Source: Oscillospiraceae bacterium (GTDB taxonomy: Bacteria > Bacillota > Clostridia > Oscillospirales > Oscillospiraceae). From it: a DNA stretch of 64,000 bases. The translations under genes and the position numbers were made by a program. The stretch is taken from positions 1 to 64,000 of the forward strand of contig JAFQZN010000040.1 in the NCBI GenBank assembly GCA_017405865.1. Direction: 5' to 3'. Below are positions 6,398 to 15,343 of the stretch, one piece after another (position 1 is the first letter of the stretch; every line of letters starts with the position of its first letter). Under the pieces are notes generated by a model, which did no database searches, was not told where the DNA came from, and saw only the letters and a program-made list of their open reading frames with translations.

Positions 6398-8223
6398 CGC
6401 GCAGGCAGAAAAAGCTGCTGATCCGGATCGCTTCGGCATCAGCGGTGTTTATCGCAGGCCTGTTTTTGAAGGATTGGTGGCGCGCCGGCTGCATGATCGC
6501 GGCATGGCTCATTGTCGGCTATGACGTGCTGTGGGCGGCGATCCGCAACATCCTGCGCGGTCAGATTTTTGATGAAAAATTCCTGATGGCGCTTGCAACT
6601 TGTGCAGCGCTTGGTATGCAGGACTGGGCGGAGGCTGCAGCGGTCATGCTGTTCTTCCAGGTGGGAGAGCTGTTTGAGCTGCTGGCGGTCGAGCGCTCCC
6701 GCCGCTCGATCAGCAGCCTGATGGACATCCGCCCGGACATGGCAACAGTGCTGAAGGACGGCGAGGAGATCGAAACGGACCCGGAGGACGTTGCCGTCGG
6801 CGACCTGCTTTTGGTGCGCGCCGGGGAGCGTATTCCCACGGACGGCGTGATCGTCGAGGGAGAAGCATCACTCGATACTGCGAAGGTCACGGGCGAGGCA
6901 ATGCCGGTGGACGTTTCGGCAGGAATGCAGGTCGTTTCCGGCAGCGTGAATTTGAGCGGCGTCCTGACGATCCGCGCGGAGAGCGCCTACGCGCAGTCTA
7001 CGGTCGCAAGGATACTTTCCCTCGTGGAGACGGCTGCGGAGAAGAAGGCGCAGACAGAGCGGATCATTACGAAATTTGCGCACTACTACACGCCCGCCGT
7101 GATCGGCGCGGCGGTGCTGCTTGCGCTTGTGCCGCCGCTGGCGTTCGGGCAGCCGTTTGCCGAGTGGATCAGAAGGGCGCTGACGTTTCTTGTCATTTCC
7201 TGCCCGTGCGCGCTTGTGATCTCCGTCCCCTTGAGCTTCTTTTCCGGCATGGGCGCGGCGGCAAAGCACGGCATCGTTGTCAAGGGCGGCGTCGTGCTGG
7301 AGCAGCTTGCAAGGACGAAAACGCTGGTCTTTGACAAGACCGGAACGCTGACGGAGGGCAGCTTCCGGGTGCAGAGCGTCCGCTGCGCGGCGGGAACGGA
7401 GCAGGAGCTTCTGCGGATCGCGTCGCTGTGCGAGCAGTATTCCAACCATCCGGTCGCGCGGGCGATCACTGCCGCCTGCCCCGCGCCGCAGGGCGCTGCG
7501 CACAATATCCGCGAGCAGGCAGGCTATGGCATCACGGCGGAGATCGACGGCAGGACCGCAGCGGTCGGCAACGCAAGACTGATGGCGTCCGTCGGTGTAA
7601 CGGCGGAGGAAAGCGAGGAAATCGGAACGCATGTTTACGTCGCCTACGCCGGGACATATCTCGGCATGCTCACGGTTGCAGACAGTCTGCGCGGCGGCGT
7701 GACGCAAACGCTGCATACGCTCGCGGCGCAGGGGATCGAGAGAACGGTCATGCTGACCGGCGACAACGAGCGGTCTGCGGCGTATTACGCGGCGCAGAGT
7801 GGCGTAAAAGAGTACCACGCGCAGCTGCTGCCGCAGGACAAGGTCAGCTTCTTTGAGCGCATCCTCAACGAAGAGGGAAAGAACGGCGCGGTCGCCTTCG
7901 TCGGCGACGGCGTGAACGACGCGCCCGTGCTGACGGCGGCGGACGTCGGCATCGCCATGGGAGGCGTCGGCTCTGAGGCTGCTGTCGAGGCGGCGGACGC
8001 GGTGCTGCTCAAGGACGATGTCACAAAGCTGCCGATCCTTATGCGCATTGCGAAGAAGAAAACCGCGATCGCCAAGCAGAACATCGCGTTTGCGCTGATC
8101 GTCAAGGGCGTGTGTCTGGTGCTCGGCGCACTGGGCTACGCGCCGATGTGGCTGGCGATTTTCGCCGACGTCGGTGTGGCGGTGCTGGCGATTTTGAACG
8201 CCTTCCGCACGGTGAAAACCTGA
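6394..8223 (+). CDS. cadA: P1B-type heavy-metal-exporting ATPase (CadA/ZntA-like)
   Basis: 609-residue integral membrane pump that expels Zn2+/Cd2+/Pb2+ at the cost of ATP. Motifs: the transmembrane metal-binding CPC (residues 270-272) in SCPCALVIS, DKTGTLTEG with the phosphorylated Asp314, the SNHPVA histidine-proline motif of P1B pumps, MLTGDNE, and GDGVNDAPVL at 504-513. Eight hydrophobic segments fit P1B topology. It lacks its own N-terminal HMA domain, which is encoded by the preceding gene. A Lys or Asp in the last membrane helices usually marks the Zn/Cd subgroup; I infer that subgroup from the ArsR-type context. A hairpin terminator follows directly. Confidence 0.95.
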   Translation: MTRRQKKLLIRIASASAVFIAGLFLKDWWRAGCMIAAWLIVGYDVLWAAIRNILRGQIFDEKFLMALATCAALGMQDWAEAAAVMLFFQVGELFELLAVERSRRSISSLMDIRPDMATVLKDGEEIETDPEDVAVGDLLLVRAGERIPTDGVIVEGEASLDTAKVTGEAMPVDVSAGMQVVSGSVNLSGVLTIRAESAYAQSTVARILSLVETAAEKKAQTERIITKFAHYYTPAVIGAAVLLALVPPLAFGQPFAEWIRRALTFLVISCPCALVISVPLSFFSGMGAAAKHGIVVKGGVVLEQLARTKTLVFDKTGTLTEGSFRVQSVRCAAGTEQELLRIASLCEQYSNHPVARAITAACPAPQGAAHNIREQAGYGITAEIDGRTAAVGNARLMASVGVTAEESEEIGTHVYVAYAGTYLGMLTVADSLRGGVTQTLHTLAAQGIERTVMLTGDNERSAAYYAAQSGVKEYHAQLLPQDKVSFFERILNEEGKNGAVAFVGDGVNDAPVLTAADVGIAMGGVGSEAAVEAADAVLLKDDVTKLPILMRIAKKKTAIAKQNIAFALIVKGVCLVLGALGYAPMWLAIFADVGVAVLAILNAFRTVKT

Positions 8224-8230
8224 TTCATTA

Positions 8231-8259
8231 AGAGGGAGCCTTGTTTGGCTCCCTCTTTG
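8231..8259 (+). terminator. Terminator of the metal-exporter operon
   Basis: AGAGGGAGCC (8231-8240) pairs perfectly with GGCTCCCTCT (8247-8256) and is followed by a T-rich tail, 8 nt after the cadA stop. The following 140 bp up to the OLE promoter are A/T-rich and show nothing else I can support. Confidence 0.88.
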
Positions 8260-8398
8260 TATATAAAATGAATACAAGAACGATCAAAAAGATGCAAATT
8301 TTTGAGAATAAGTTTCTGTATGCTTGTGTTTCAGAAGAATACAGCACTTTTTTATATAGAAATATCAGAAATAATCTTCATTTTGCCGAGGATTCCAC

Positions 8399-8427
8399 TT
8401 GTATATTCTGCAAGGATATGATATGAT
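8399..8427 (+). promoter_or_regulatory. Promoter of the OLE RNA-oapA-dxs transcript
   Basis: TTGTAT (8399-8404) and TATGAT (8422-8427) are separated by 17 nt. The predicted start, about 8432-8434, coincides with the first base of the stem that closes the OLE RNA, which supports both calls. Confidence 0.82.
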
Positions 8428-8431
8428 ACGC

Positions 8432-9050
8432 ATGGTGGCGCTGTATCCTAGTCAAAGCGCGCCGGTATCGAAGAGGGGCCTAAAAATTCCTTAAAGGGCA
8501 TATCGGTGAAGTCCCTGGTGCTTGCTTTTTTCGCCCAGATCAGGGTGGGTGCTGGGGGTTAAGGTTTTCGGGCGAGGTGTAATGGCATATACCGACCGAC
8601 CCGATTTCCGTGGAGACCTGTTCTTGTGCGACAGCCGTACAGTAGCATTTTCTCGCAACCCGGACTGCGTACGAAACAGGAGATGAACCTGCAAGGCGGT
8701 GCACAGAATCGTGTGCTGCGTGCAGCGTAGCCTGCCTTGCGTGGACATGCGGGGATAGAGGAGCGAAGCGTTTCCGGCCGTGGCCGCGGCCGAGGGCGAT
8801 ATTGCCTCTTGAAACCATGCCTGCAAAAGAGGATAGAACCGGCGTGTGATGTTGTGGAAATCACCTAGGCTGACTTTTCCCAAAGGGCAGATAGAGGATT
8901 GTAGTGCGGACTAAGTGGCAATCGGGTATCGGATGCGGCAACGCTCCGACGAGACTTTAATCGGAAACGGCCTTCCGGCAACGGACGGCAGTCAAAGGGG
9001 AAATCCAACCCGACCTAAGCCGTAAGATTTACTTTATCTGCTGCCACCAT
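8432..9050 (+). ncRNA. ole: OLE RNA (ornate, large, extremophilic RNA)
   Basis: About 619 nt without a credible ORF but G/C-rich and highly structured, lying directly before oapA and the dxs-tlyA-nadK-argR-recN genes, which is the conserved location of OLE RNA. The first eight bases ATGGTGGC (8432-8439) pair perfectly with GCCACCAT (9043-9050), closing the RNA at the expected OLE length of about 600 nt. Other helices visible by eye include 8691-8697 with 8734-8740 enclosing 8701-8705 with 8712-8716, and CCTCTT/AAGAGG near 8804-8832. OLE RNA forms a membrane-bound ribonucleoprotein with OapA and is linked to stress tolerance. I identify it from synteny, size, neighbour and the closing helix; I could not run the Rfam model, and primary consensus positions were not checked. 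Confidence 0.88.
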
Positions 9051-9074
9051 TTTCATTTCCTTGGAGGCAATACC

Positions 9075-9668
9075 TTGCATACCAACGATCCAGAACCCCG
9101 AAGTAAGGGGCGGAAAAAGAAGAACAAAAAACAGAACAATATCCGGTGGATCCTCACGATCTTTCTCGTGACGATCGCTGTCTCCTCGGCAATCTCCTAC
9201 CTGTCCACCACGATCATGGAGGACGTGGGTCTTGTCGAGGCATTTATTGTCTTATTGCTGATCGTCCTGCTCGGCGTCGTTTTCGACGTCATCGGCGTGG
9301 CGGTCATGTCGGCAAACGAAGCGCCGTTTCACTCCATGGCAGCAAAAAAGGTTCCGGGCGCGAAGGAGGCGCTGTCGCTTCTGCGCAACGCCGAGAAGGT
9401 CTCCAGCTTCTGCAACGACGTGGTCGGAGACATCTGCGGCGTCGTATCCGGCTCCGCGTCCGCGATCATTGCCGTGATGGCGCTGCAGTATCCGCGCTCG
9501 GATGCGGTGAAGCAGCTGATCATGTCTGCGCTTGTCGCCGGCGTCACGATCGCGGGCAAGGCGTTCGGCAAGAACGTTGCCATGAATCGCTCTACGCAGA
9601 TCGTGCATCTCGTATCAAAACCGATTTTCTACATAAAGTCACTCTTCCGGATCGGGAAGCAGAAGTGA
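9075..9668 (+). CDS. oapA: OLE-associated membrane protein OapA
   Basis: 197 residues: a very basic N-terminus (K/R-rich residues 9-20, suited to RNA contact), hydrophobic spans at about 24-46, 53-79, 119-139 and 148-165, and conserved polar pieces NEAPFHSMAAKKVPGAKEAL and NAEKVSSFCNDVVGDICG between them. This matches OapA, which anchors OLE RNA in the membrane as a dimer. The start is TTG at 9075 with TTGGAGG 7 nt upstream; there is no better in-frame ATG. It begins 24 nt after the last paired base of the OLE RNA, so RNA and protein come from the same transcript. The stop overlaps the dxs start. Confidence 0.88.
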   Translation: MHTNDPEPRSKGRKKKNKKQNNIRWILTIFLVTIAVSSAISYLSTTIMEDVGLVEAFIVLLLIVLLGVVFDVIGVAVMSANEAPFHSMAAKKVPGAKEALSLLRNAEKVSSFCNDVVGDICGVVSGSASAIIAVMALQYPRSDAVKQLIMSALVAGVTIAGKAFGKNVAMNRSTQIVHLVSKPIFYIKSLFRIGKQK

Positions 9669-11539
9669 CGTATTTGACAGGTTGTGTAAGTTTGGATTTG
9701 CTGAATCAGATCAATTCCAGAGAGGATCTCTGCGCGCTTGACGCGCAGCAGCTGCAGCAGCTCTGCGAGGAGCTGCGGCAGTTCTTGGTACAGAACGTCG
9801 CGAAGACCGGCGGTCATCTCGCCGCTAATCTCGGCGTTGTCGAGCTGACCGTCGCGATCGAGCGCGTGTTCGATACATCGAAGGACAGGCTCCTGTTCGA
9901 CGTCGGACATCAGTCCTACGTGCATAAAATTCTGACCGGACGCAGAGACGCCTTTTCGACGCTGCGTTCGCTCGGCGGCATTTCCGGCTTTCCGAAGCCG
10001 GACGAAAGCCCCAGCGACGCGTTCGTTGCCGGTCACGCCTCGTCCTCCGTTTCCACGGCGCTCGGCATGGCGCGGGCGAGGACGCTTCAACAGCAGGATT
10101 ATCACGTGATCGCCCTGATGGGCGACGGCGCGATGACCGGCGGCCTTGCCTACGAGGGGCTGAACGATGCGGGCGAAAGCAACGAGCCGCTGATCGTGAT
10201 TTTGAACGATAACGGCATGTCGATCACGCCGAACGTCGGCGGTATCTCAAAGCACCTGTCCGTGATCCGTACCCGACCGGGCTATTTCCGCCTAAAAAAG
10301 GTCTATCGCACCGTGACGAACGCAATCCCCGGCGGCAAGGCGATCTATCGCTTCTCGCACCGCATGAAGGAGCGCTGGAAGCGTATGCTGCTCGGCTCCA
10401 CCTTCTTTGAGGAAATGGGCTTCGATTACTACGGCCCCGTGGACGGACACAACCTGCAGCGGCTTGAGTACATGCTGGAGCTGGCAAAGAACTGCCGGAG
10501 TCCCGTCCTGCTGCACGTGCTGACGAAAAAGGGCAAGGGCTACGCACCGGCGGAGGAAAACCCGGACGTCTTCCACGGCATCGGCTGCTTTGATCCCGTG
10601 AGCGGAAAACCGTCTGCCTGCGCCGGTGTGCCGACCTTCTCCGATACCTTCGGAAAGACGCTGTGCGACCTTGCGCGGGAGAATGAGAAGGTCTGCGCGA
10701 TCACCGCCGCCATGGTGGGAGGAACGGGCTTAAAGGACTTCAGTGCGGGGTTCCCGCAGCGCTGCTTCGACGTTGGCATTGCCGAGGGGCATGCGGTGGC
10801 GATGGCGGGCGGTCTTGCAAAGCAGGGGATGATCCCTGTGGTAGCAGTGTACTCGACCTTCCTGCAGCGCGCCTTCGATATGCTGCTGCAGGACGTCGCC
10901 ATGCAGAAGCTCCACGTGGTCTTCGCCGTTGACCGCGCCGGTCTGGTCGGCGAGGACGGCGAAACGCATCAGGGTATTTTTGACATCAACTATCTGCGCG
11001 CCGTCCCGAATATGCAGGTGCTTTGCCCGGCCAATCAGGAAGAATTACAGGGTATGCTCCGCCATGCCGTGCTGCACATGGACGGGCCGGTTGCCGTGCG
11101 CTATCCGCGTGGCGGGGATGGCAAGCTGACGCAGGCGGCACAGTCGCCGATTCTCCGCGAGGGTACGGATATTACCCTCGTCGGCTACGGAAAATTCATC
11201 AACGAAATAATGGACGCAGCGGAGCTTCTGCAGGCGGAGGGAGTCTCTGCCGAGGTCATCAAGCTGCCGTCCGTCAAGCCGATCAATATGGCGGCGATCG
11301 CTGCCTCCGTTCGCAAGACGGGACATTTGCTGATTGCCGAGGAGGCGGTCTGCATCGGCTGTGCCGGCAAGGAGATTGCGGCGTCTCTACGTACGCAGGG
11401 GATCGTCGTTCCGACGGCGCTGGTCAATATCGGCGACCGCTTCGTGCCGCACGGCTCGGTGGCTGCCTTGTACGAACAGCTTGGATTGGACGCAAGGTCG
11501 CTTGCAAAACGGGCGCGGGAGGTAGTGCATGAAGCATAA
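9665..11539 (+). CDS. dxs: 1-deoxy-D-xylulose-5-phosphate synthase
   Basis: About 624 residues, the usual length. First enzyme of the MEP isoprenoid pathway: pyruvate plus glyceraldehyde-3-phosphate to DXP with thiamine diphosphate. Motifs: TGGHLAANLGVVELTVA, the GDGAMTGGLAYEGLNDAG thiamine-binding segment, NDNGMSI, and in the transketolase pyrimidine domain DVGIAEGHAVAMAGGLAKQG (cited as landmarks). GTG 9665 is taken as start because it couples to the oapA stop and gives the family length; a TTG at 9692 (MDLLNQIN) would match the shortest homologues. The frame is open further upstream but that part overlaps oapA in another frame. Second protein gene of the OLE operon. Confidence 0.95.
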   Translation: MTYLTGCVSLDLLNQINSREDLCALDAQQLQQLCEELRQFLVQNVAKTGGHLAANLGVVELTVAIERVFDTSKDRLLFDVGHQSYVHKILTGRRDAFSTLRSLGGISGFPKPDESPSDAFVAGHASSSVSTALGMARARTLQQQDYHVIALMGDGAMTGGLAYEGLNDAGESNEPLIVILNDNGMSITPNVGGISKHLSVIRTRPGYFRLKKVYRTVTNAIPGGKAIYRFSHRMKERWKRMLLGSTFFEEMGFDYYGPVDGHNLQRLEYMLELAKNCRSPVLLHVLTKKGKGYAPAEENPDVFHGIGCFDPVSGKPSACAGVPTFSDTFGKTLCDLARENEKVCAITAAMVGGTGLKDFSAGFPQRCFDVGIAEGHAVAMAGGLAKQGMIPVVAVYSTFLQRAFDMLLQDVAMQKLHVVFAVDRAGLVGEDGETHQGIFDINYLRAVPNMQVLCPANQEELQGMLRHAVLHMDGPVAVRYPRGGDGKLTQAAQSPILREGTDITLVGYGKFINEIMDAAELLQAEGVSAEVIKLPSVKPINMAAIAASVRKTGHLLIAEEAVCIGCAGKEIAASLRTQGIVVPTALVNIGDRFVPHGSVAALYEQLGLDARSLAKRAREVVHEA

Positions 11540-12326
11540 GGAACGCTTGGACGTGCTTTTGACCGAACGCGGTCTGTGCGACAGCCGCAGCCGCGCGCAG
11601 GCGCTGATCATGAGCGGCGAGGTCTACGTCAACGGGCAAAAGTGCGACAAGGCAGGCACGGCGATCGACGACGACGCGCAGATTGAGGTGCGCGGAGGCG
11701 GCTGCCCCTACGTCAGCCGCGGCGGCCTGAAGCTCGAAAAGGCGCTGCGTGATTTCGGCGTCGATCCGACGGGCTTTGTGTGCAGCGATTCCGGCGCGTC
11801 GACCGGCGGCTTTACCGACTGTCTGCTGCAAAAGGGCGCAAAAAAGGTCTTTGCCATTGACGTCGGCTACGGGCAGCTTGCATGGAGCATCCGCACGGAC
11901 GAGCGCGTGGTCTGCATGGAGCGGACGAATATCCGCTACGTCAAGCCGGAGGATCTCGGAGAACCTCTGGATCTGTCCGTCGTGGACGTGTCGTTTATCT
12001 CGCTGAAGATCGTGCTTCCCGCGATCAAGGCGCTGCTGAAGCCGACCGGACAGATCGTCTGCCTTATCAAGCCGCAGTTTGAAGCGGGGAAGGAAAAGGT
12101 CGGCAAAAAGGGCGTGGTCCGTGACCCTGCCGTGCATGAAGAAGTGCTGCTTCACTTCCTCGCGCTGGCAAAAGAGCTGAACCTGACGGTCAGAAATCTG
12201 ACCTATTCTCCCGTGAAGGGACCGGAAGGCAATATTGAATTTTTGGGGCATCTTTCCATGCTCCCCGAAGGCGCGATCAAGCCGGATGTCAAGGCGCTGG
12301 TCGCAGCCGCCCATGAGACGCTATGA
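11529..12326 (+). CDS. tlyA: TlyA-family rRNA 2'-O-methyltransferase
   Basis: 265 residues: an N-terminal S4 RNA-binding domain (residues about 5-65, LDVLLTERGLCDSRSRAQ...) followed by an FtsJ-like Rossmann methyltransferase whose SAM loop is SDSGASTGGFTDCLLQKGA. It has the K-D-K-E-type features LSVVDVSFISLK and IKPQFEAGKEKVGKKGVVRD typical of TlyA/YqxC proteins, which methylate 16S and/or 23S rRNA and were once called hemolysins. It overlaps dxs by 11 nt and nadK by 4 nt. Confidence 0.94.
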   Translation: MKHKERLDVLLTERGLCDSRSRAQALIMSGEVYVNGQKCDKAGTAIDDDAQIEVRGGGCPYVSRGGLKLEKALRDFGVDPTGFVCSDSGASTGGFTDCLLQKGAKKVFAIDVGYGQLAWSIRTDERVVCMERTNIRYVKPEDLGEPLDLSVVDVSFISLKIVLPAIKALLKPTGQIVCLIKPQFEAGKEKVGKKGVVRDPAVHEEVLLHFLALAKELNLTVRNLTYSPVKGPEGNIEFLGHLSMLPEGAIKPDVKALVAAAHETL

Positions 12327-13180
12327 AAAAAGTTGTGATGACCCCGAATCCGTATCGGGACCGGTATTTTAAATATGCCAATCTGGCGCAGAACGTCCTG
12401 CACGAGGCGGGCATCGAGACGCGCATTTGTCTGGCATTCGACGTGGACAAGACCTTTGAGCTGCCGGAGGACGTGGTTCTGCACGATCTGACCGAGGAGC
12501 TCAAGGACGCCGATCTGCTGATCTGCTTCGGCGGCGACGGCACGATTCTCCACGCCTCCAAGGCCGCGACGCGCGCCGGTGTGCCGATCCTCGGCGTCAA
12601 CATCGGCACGATGGGCTTCATGGCGGAGCTGGAGAGCAGCGAGCTGAAGGAATTGAGCCGTCTGGCGACCGGAAATTATACGGTCGAAGAACGGCTGATG
12701 CTCCACGTCAAGGTCGAGCATGAGGGGCAGATCTTCGCGGAGGAGGACGCGCTGAACGACGCGGTGATCACCAAGGGCGCGGTCGCCCGGATCATCCAGA
12801 TGGCGGTGAGCTGCGACGACGTGGAGATGATGTCCTTCGGCGGCGACGGTGTGATCATTTGCACACCGACCGGCTCGACGGCTTATTCCATGTCGGCAGG
12901 CGGCCCGATCGTCGAACCGACGGCGCAGAATATTATCATTACACCGATCTGCGCGCACGATATGCGCACGAAGACCGTCGTGACCTCCGCAGAGCGAGTG
13001 ATCACCGTTGAGATCGGCAGGATCGGTCGCAAGAACGCGTTTCTCTCCGTGGACGGCGGCAGAGCGCTGCGGCTGAACACCGGAGACAGAGTGACGATCA
13101 CGCGATCGCCGGACACGACCAGACTGGTACGTTTGAGCGATAAGAGCTTCTTTGAAATCGTAAAAAATAAGTTTAAGTAG
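12323..13180 (+). CDS. nadK: NAD kinase
   Basis: 285 residues; phosphorylates NAD to NADP using ATP or polyphosphate. Seen: the diacylglycerol-kinase-like GGDGT motif (CFGGDGTILHASK), NIGTMGFMAEL, LNDAVI, and the second glycine-rich signature TPTGSTAYSMSAGGPIVEP. ATG overlaps the tlyA stop (ATGA). Its position between tlyA and argR is the standard Firmicutes order. Confidence 0.96.
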   Translation: MKKVVMTPNPYRDRYFKYANLAQNVLHEAGIETRICLAFDVDKTFELPEDVVLHDLTEELKDADLLICFGGDGTILHASKAATRAGVPILGVNIGTMGFMAELESSELKELSRLATGNYTVEERLMLHVKVEHEGQIFAEEDALNDAVITKGAVARIIQMAVSCDDVEMMSFGGDGVIICTPTGSTAYSMSAGGPIVEPTAQNIIITPICAHDMRTKTVVTSAERVITVEIGRIGRKNAFLSVDGGRALRLNTGDRVTITRSPDTTRLVRLSDKSFFEIVKNKFK

Positions 13181-13188
13181 GTGTGAAC

Positions 13189-13641
13189 ATGAAGGCAAAA
13201 CGCCAAAAGAAAATACTGGAGCTGATTGCGGAAAAGAGCATCGAAACGCAGGAGCAGCTTTTGCAGGAGCTGCGCGACTGTGGCTACAAGAGCACACAGG
13301 CGACAGTCTCCCGCGATATTAAGGAACTTCGCATCGTCAAAACGCTTGACGGACTCGGCGGCTATCGCTACAGCGTACCGCATAAAAACGAGAGCGAGCG
13401 CTTTGACGAGAAGTTCCGCGTGATCTTCCGTGAATGCGTGACGAAGCTGGACTATGCGCAGAACCTGGTCGTCGTCAAGACAATGCCGGGACTCGGCGCT
13501 GCCGCAGGCGCAAACATCGACGCGCTGGAGATGCCGACCGTGATTGGCACGCTTTCCGGCGACGATACGACGCTGGTTATCATGCGTGACACGGAAAGCG
13601 CCATGGAATTCTGCGAAGAAATCCGGAAAATGCTTGATTAA
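13189..13641 (+). CDS. argR: Arginine repressor
   Basis: 150 residues. The N-terminal winged helix-turn-helix contains SIETQEQLLQELRDCGYKSTQATVSRDIKELRIVK in pieces; TVSRDIKEL is the recognition helix signature. The C-terminal domain has the arginine-binding and hexamer motif MPGLGAAAGANIDALEMPTVIGTLSGDDT with the paired Asp residues that bind arginine. ATG 13189 is preceded by AGGTG; an in-frame GTG at 13183 is less well spaced. Regulates arginine synthesis and catabolism operons; the carbamate kinase genes at 35-38 kb are possible targets, but no ARG box was identified. Confidence 0.94.
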   Translation: MKAKRQKKILELIAEKSIETQEQLLQELRDCGYKSTQATVSRDIKELRIVKTLDGLGGYRYSVPHKNESERFDEKFRVIFRECVTKLDYAQNLVVVKTMPGLGAAAGANIDALEMPTVIGTLSGDDTTLVIMRDTESAMEFCEEIRKMLD

Positions 13642-13655
13642 GGGGAGAACGTCCC

Positions 13656-15302
13656 ATGCTCCGACTGCTGCATATCGAGAATATTGCCGTGATCGAGCGG
13701 GCGGACATCCTGTTTGAGGACGGCTTCAACGTCATGACCGGTGAGACCGGCGCGGGCAAATCCATCGTGATCGACGCGATTTCTGCGATTTTAGGCGAGC
13801 GCGCCTATCGCGACATGATTCGCACCGGCATGGACAAAGCCTCCGTGCGCGCGGTTTTTGACCGTGTACCTGCACTTGCGTGGTTTGCGGAGAACGAGAT
13901 CCCATACGAGGACGAAATCACCGTGCAGCGGGAAATCCATCTGGACGGAAAAAACGTCTGCCGCGTCAACGGCATGCCGATCTCCGTCGGCGTTCTGAAA
14001 AAGCTCGGCATTCAGCTGATCAACATCCACGGCCAGCACGACTCGGCCGCCTTGTTTGATGAGAACTATCATCTGTCTTTTTTGGACGGCTATGCCTGCA
14101 ACGAAGCGCTCCTTTCCGACTATGCGCAGAAGTATCAGGCAGTGCAGACCCTGAAACGGGAGATCGACCGCCTTGCCATGGACGAGGGCGAAAAGCTGCG
14201 CCGCATGGAAACGCTGAAGTATCAGATCGACGAAATCAGCCGCGCCGAGCTGAAAGCAGGCGAGGACGAGACGCTGGAAGCCCAGCGCAGACTTGCACAG
14301 AACGCCGAGAAGCTCTCGGACGGACTGCGCGACGCGGCAACCGGGCTCGACGGAGACGACGAGAGCGAGGGAGCGGCGTCGCTGCTTGCAAGGGCGGAGC
14401 GCGCCCTCGGCAAGATTGCAAAATACGATGATTCCCTCGCGCAGCTCCACGACACGGTCGCAGACCTCATGTATCAGACGCAGGACGCAGCCGAGCAGTT
14501 GCGCGACAAGATTTACACGCTGTCATATTCTGCCGAGGAGCTGGAGAGGATCGAAGAACGCCTTGACGTCATTTTCCGCCTGCGCCGCAAATACGGCGCG
14601 ACCTGCGAGGATATTCTAGCCTATATGCAAAGAGCGAAGGCAGAGCTGGAAGAGATCGAATTTGCAGACGAGCGGATGGAACAGCTCAGAAACAAGCTGA
14701 AATCTGCGGAGAAAGCGGCCTGGGACGCGGCGAAGGCGCTTCGCGCTTCGAGAAAGCAGGCTGCCGTCGGCTTGACCGAGCGCGTGCTGCAGGAGCTGTC
14801 CGATCTGGATATGAAAAATGTGCAGTTTGCCTGCGAATTTTCGGAAACGGAATTAAGCCCGAACGGCGCCGACGCGGTGGCGTTCTATATGTCCGCCAAC
14901 CTCGGCGAGGCGCTCAAGCCGCTCAATAAGGTCGCCTCCGGCGGAGAGCTTGCGCGCATCATGCTGGCGCTCAAGAACGTGCTTGCCCAGCGCGACCGCG
15001 TGCCGACCCTGATCTTCGACGAAGTAGATACCGGCGTTTCCGGCCGTGCGGCACAGCACGTTGCCGAAAAGCTGAAATCCGTCTCCAAGAACAAGCAGGT
15101 GCTCTGCGTGACCCACCTTCCGCAGCTTGCTGCGCTTGCCGACACGCATTTTCTGATCGAAAAGTCCGAGCGTGACGGCAGGACGTTCACCGCCGTCACG
15201 CCGCTGGATTTCGAGGGGCGGAAGCGCGAGCTTGCCCGCATTATCGGCGGTGCGAATATCACGGAAACGACCCTGCAGAGCGCGGCGGAAATGCTGCAAT
15301 AG
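13656..15302 (+). CDS. recN: DNA repair ATPase RecN
   Basis: 548-residue SMC-like protein acting early in double-strand break repair. Walker A MTGETGAGKSIVIDAI at residues about 28-43, two coiled-coil stretches around residues 150-370, and the C-terminal ABC signature KVASGGELARIMLALK plus Walker B PTLIFDEVDTGVSGRAA. Length fits the family (about 550-560). Last gene of the OLE operon; the next promoter (for the tyrS leader) starts 7 nt after its stop. Confidence 0.96.
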   Translation: MLRLLHIENIAVIERADILFEDGFNVMTGETGAGKSIVIDAISAILGERAYRDMIRTGMDKASVRAVFDRVPALAWFAENEIPYEDEITVQREIHLDGKNVCRVNGMPISVGVLKKLGIQLINIHGQHDSAALFDENYHLSFLDGYACNEALLSDYAQKYQAVQTLKREIDRLAMDEGEKLRRMETLKYQIDEISRAELKAGEDETLEAQRRLAQNAEKLSDGLRDAATGLDGDDESEGAASLLARAERALGKIAKYDDSLAQLHDTVADLMYQTQDAAEQLRDKIYTLSYSAEELERIEERLDVIFRLRRKYGATCEDILAYMQRAKAELEEIEFADERMEQLRNKLKSAEKAAWDAAKALRASRKQAAVGLTERVLQELSDLDMKNVQFACEFSETELSPNGADAVAFYMSANLGEALKPLNKVASGGELARIMLALKNVLAQRDRVPTLIFDEVDTGVSGRAAQHVAEKLKSVSKNKQVLCVTHLPQLAALADTHFLIEKSERDGRTFTAVTPLDFEGRKRELARIIGGANITETTLQSAAEMLQ

Positions 15303-15308
15303 TTTTAC

Positions 15309-15337
15309 TTGACTTTTTGGAAATGATCTGATAGGAT
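15309..15337 (+). promoter_or_regulatory. Promoter of the tyrS T-box transcript
   Basis: TTGACT (15309-15314) and TAGGAT (15332-15337) with 17 nt spacing, directly before the leader RNA. Confidence 0.75.
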
Positions 15338-15343
15338 AGCACC

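Noticed and set aside
6868..8277. Minus-strand 469-codon frame opposite the metal ATPase
   Set aside because: The plus strand has every P1B-ATPase motif; the antisense product is low-complexity Arg/His-rich.
8491..8883. Open frames of 90-130 codons on the minus strand over the OLE RNA
   Set aside because: No ribosome-binding sites, no plausible domain, Arg/His/Pro-rich composition of a shadow frame, and the region fits a structured RNA far better.
9146..9664. N-terminal extension of dxs by about 170 residues
   Set aside because: It lies within oapA in another frame, is Arg/Gly-rich, and the remaining 624 residues equal a complete DXS.
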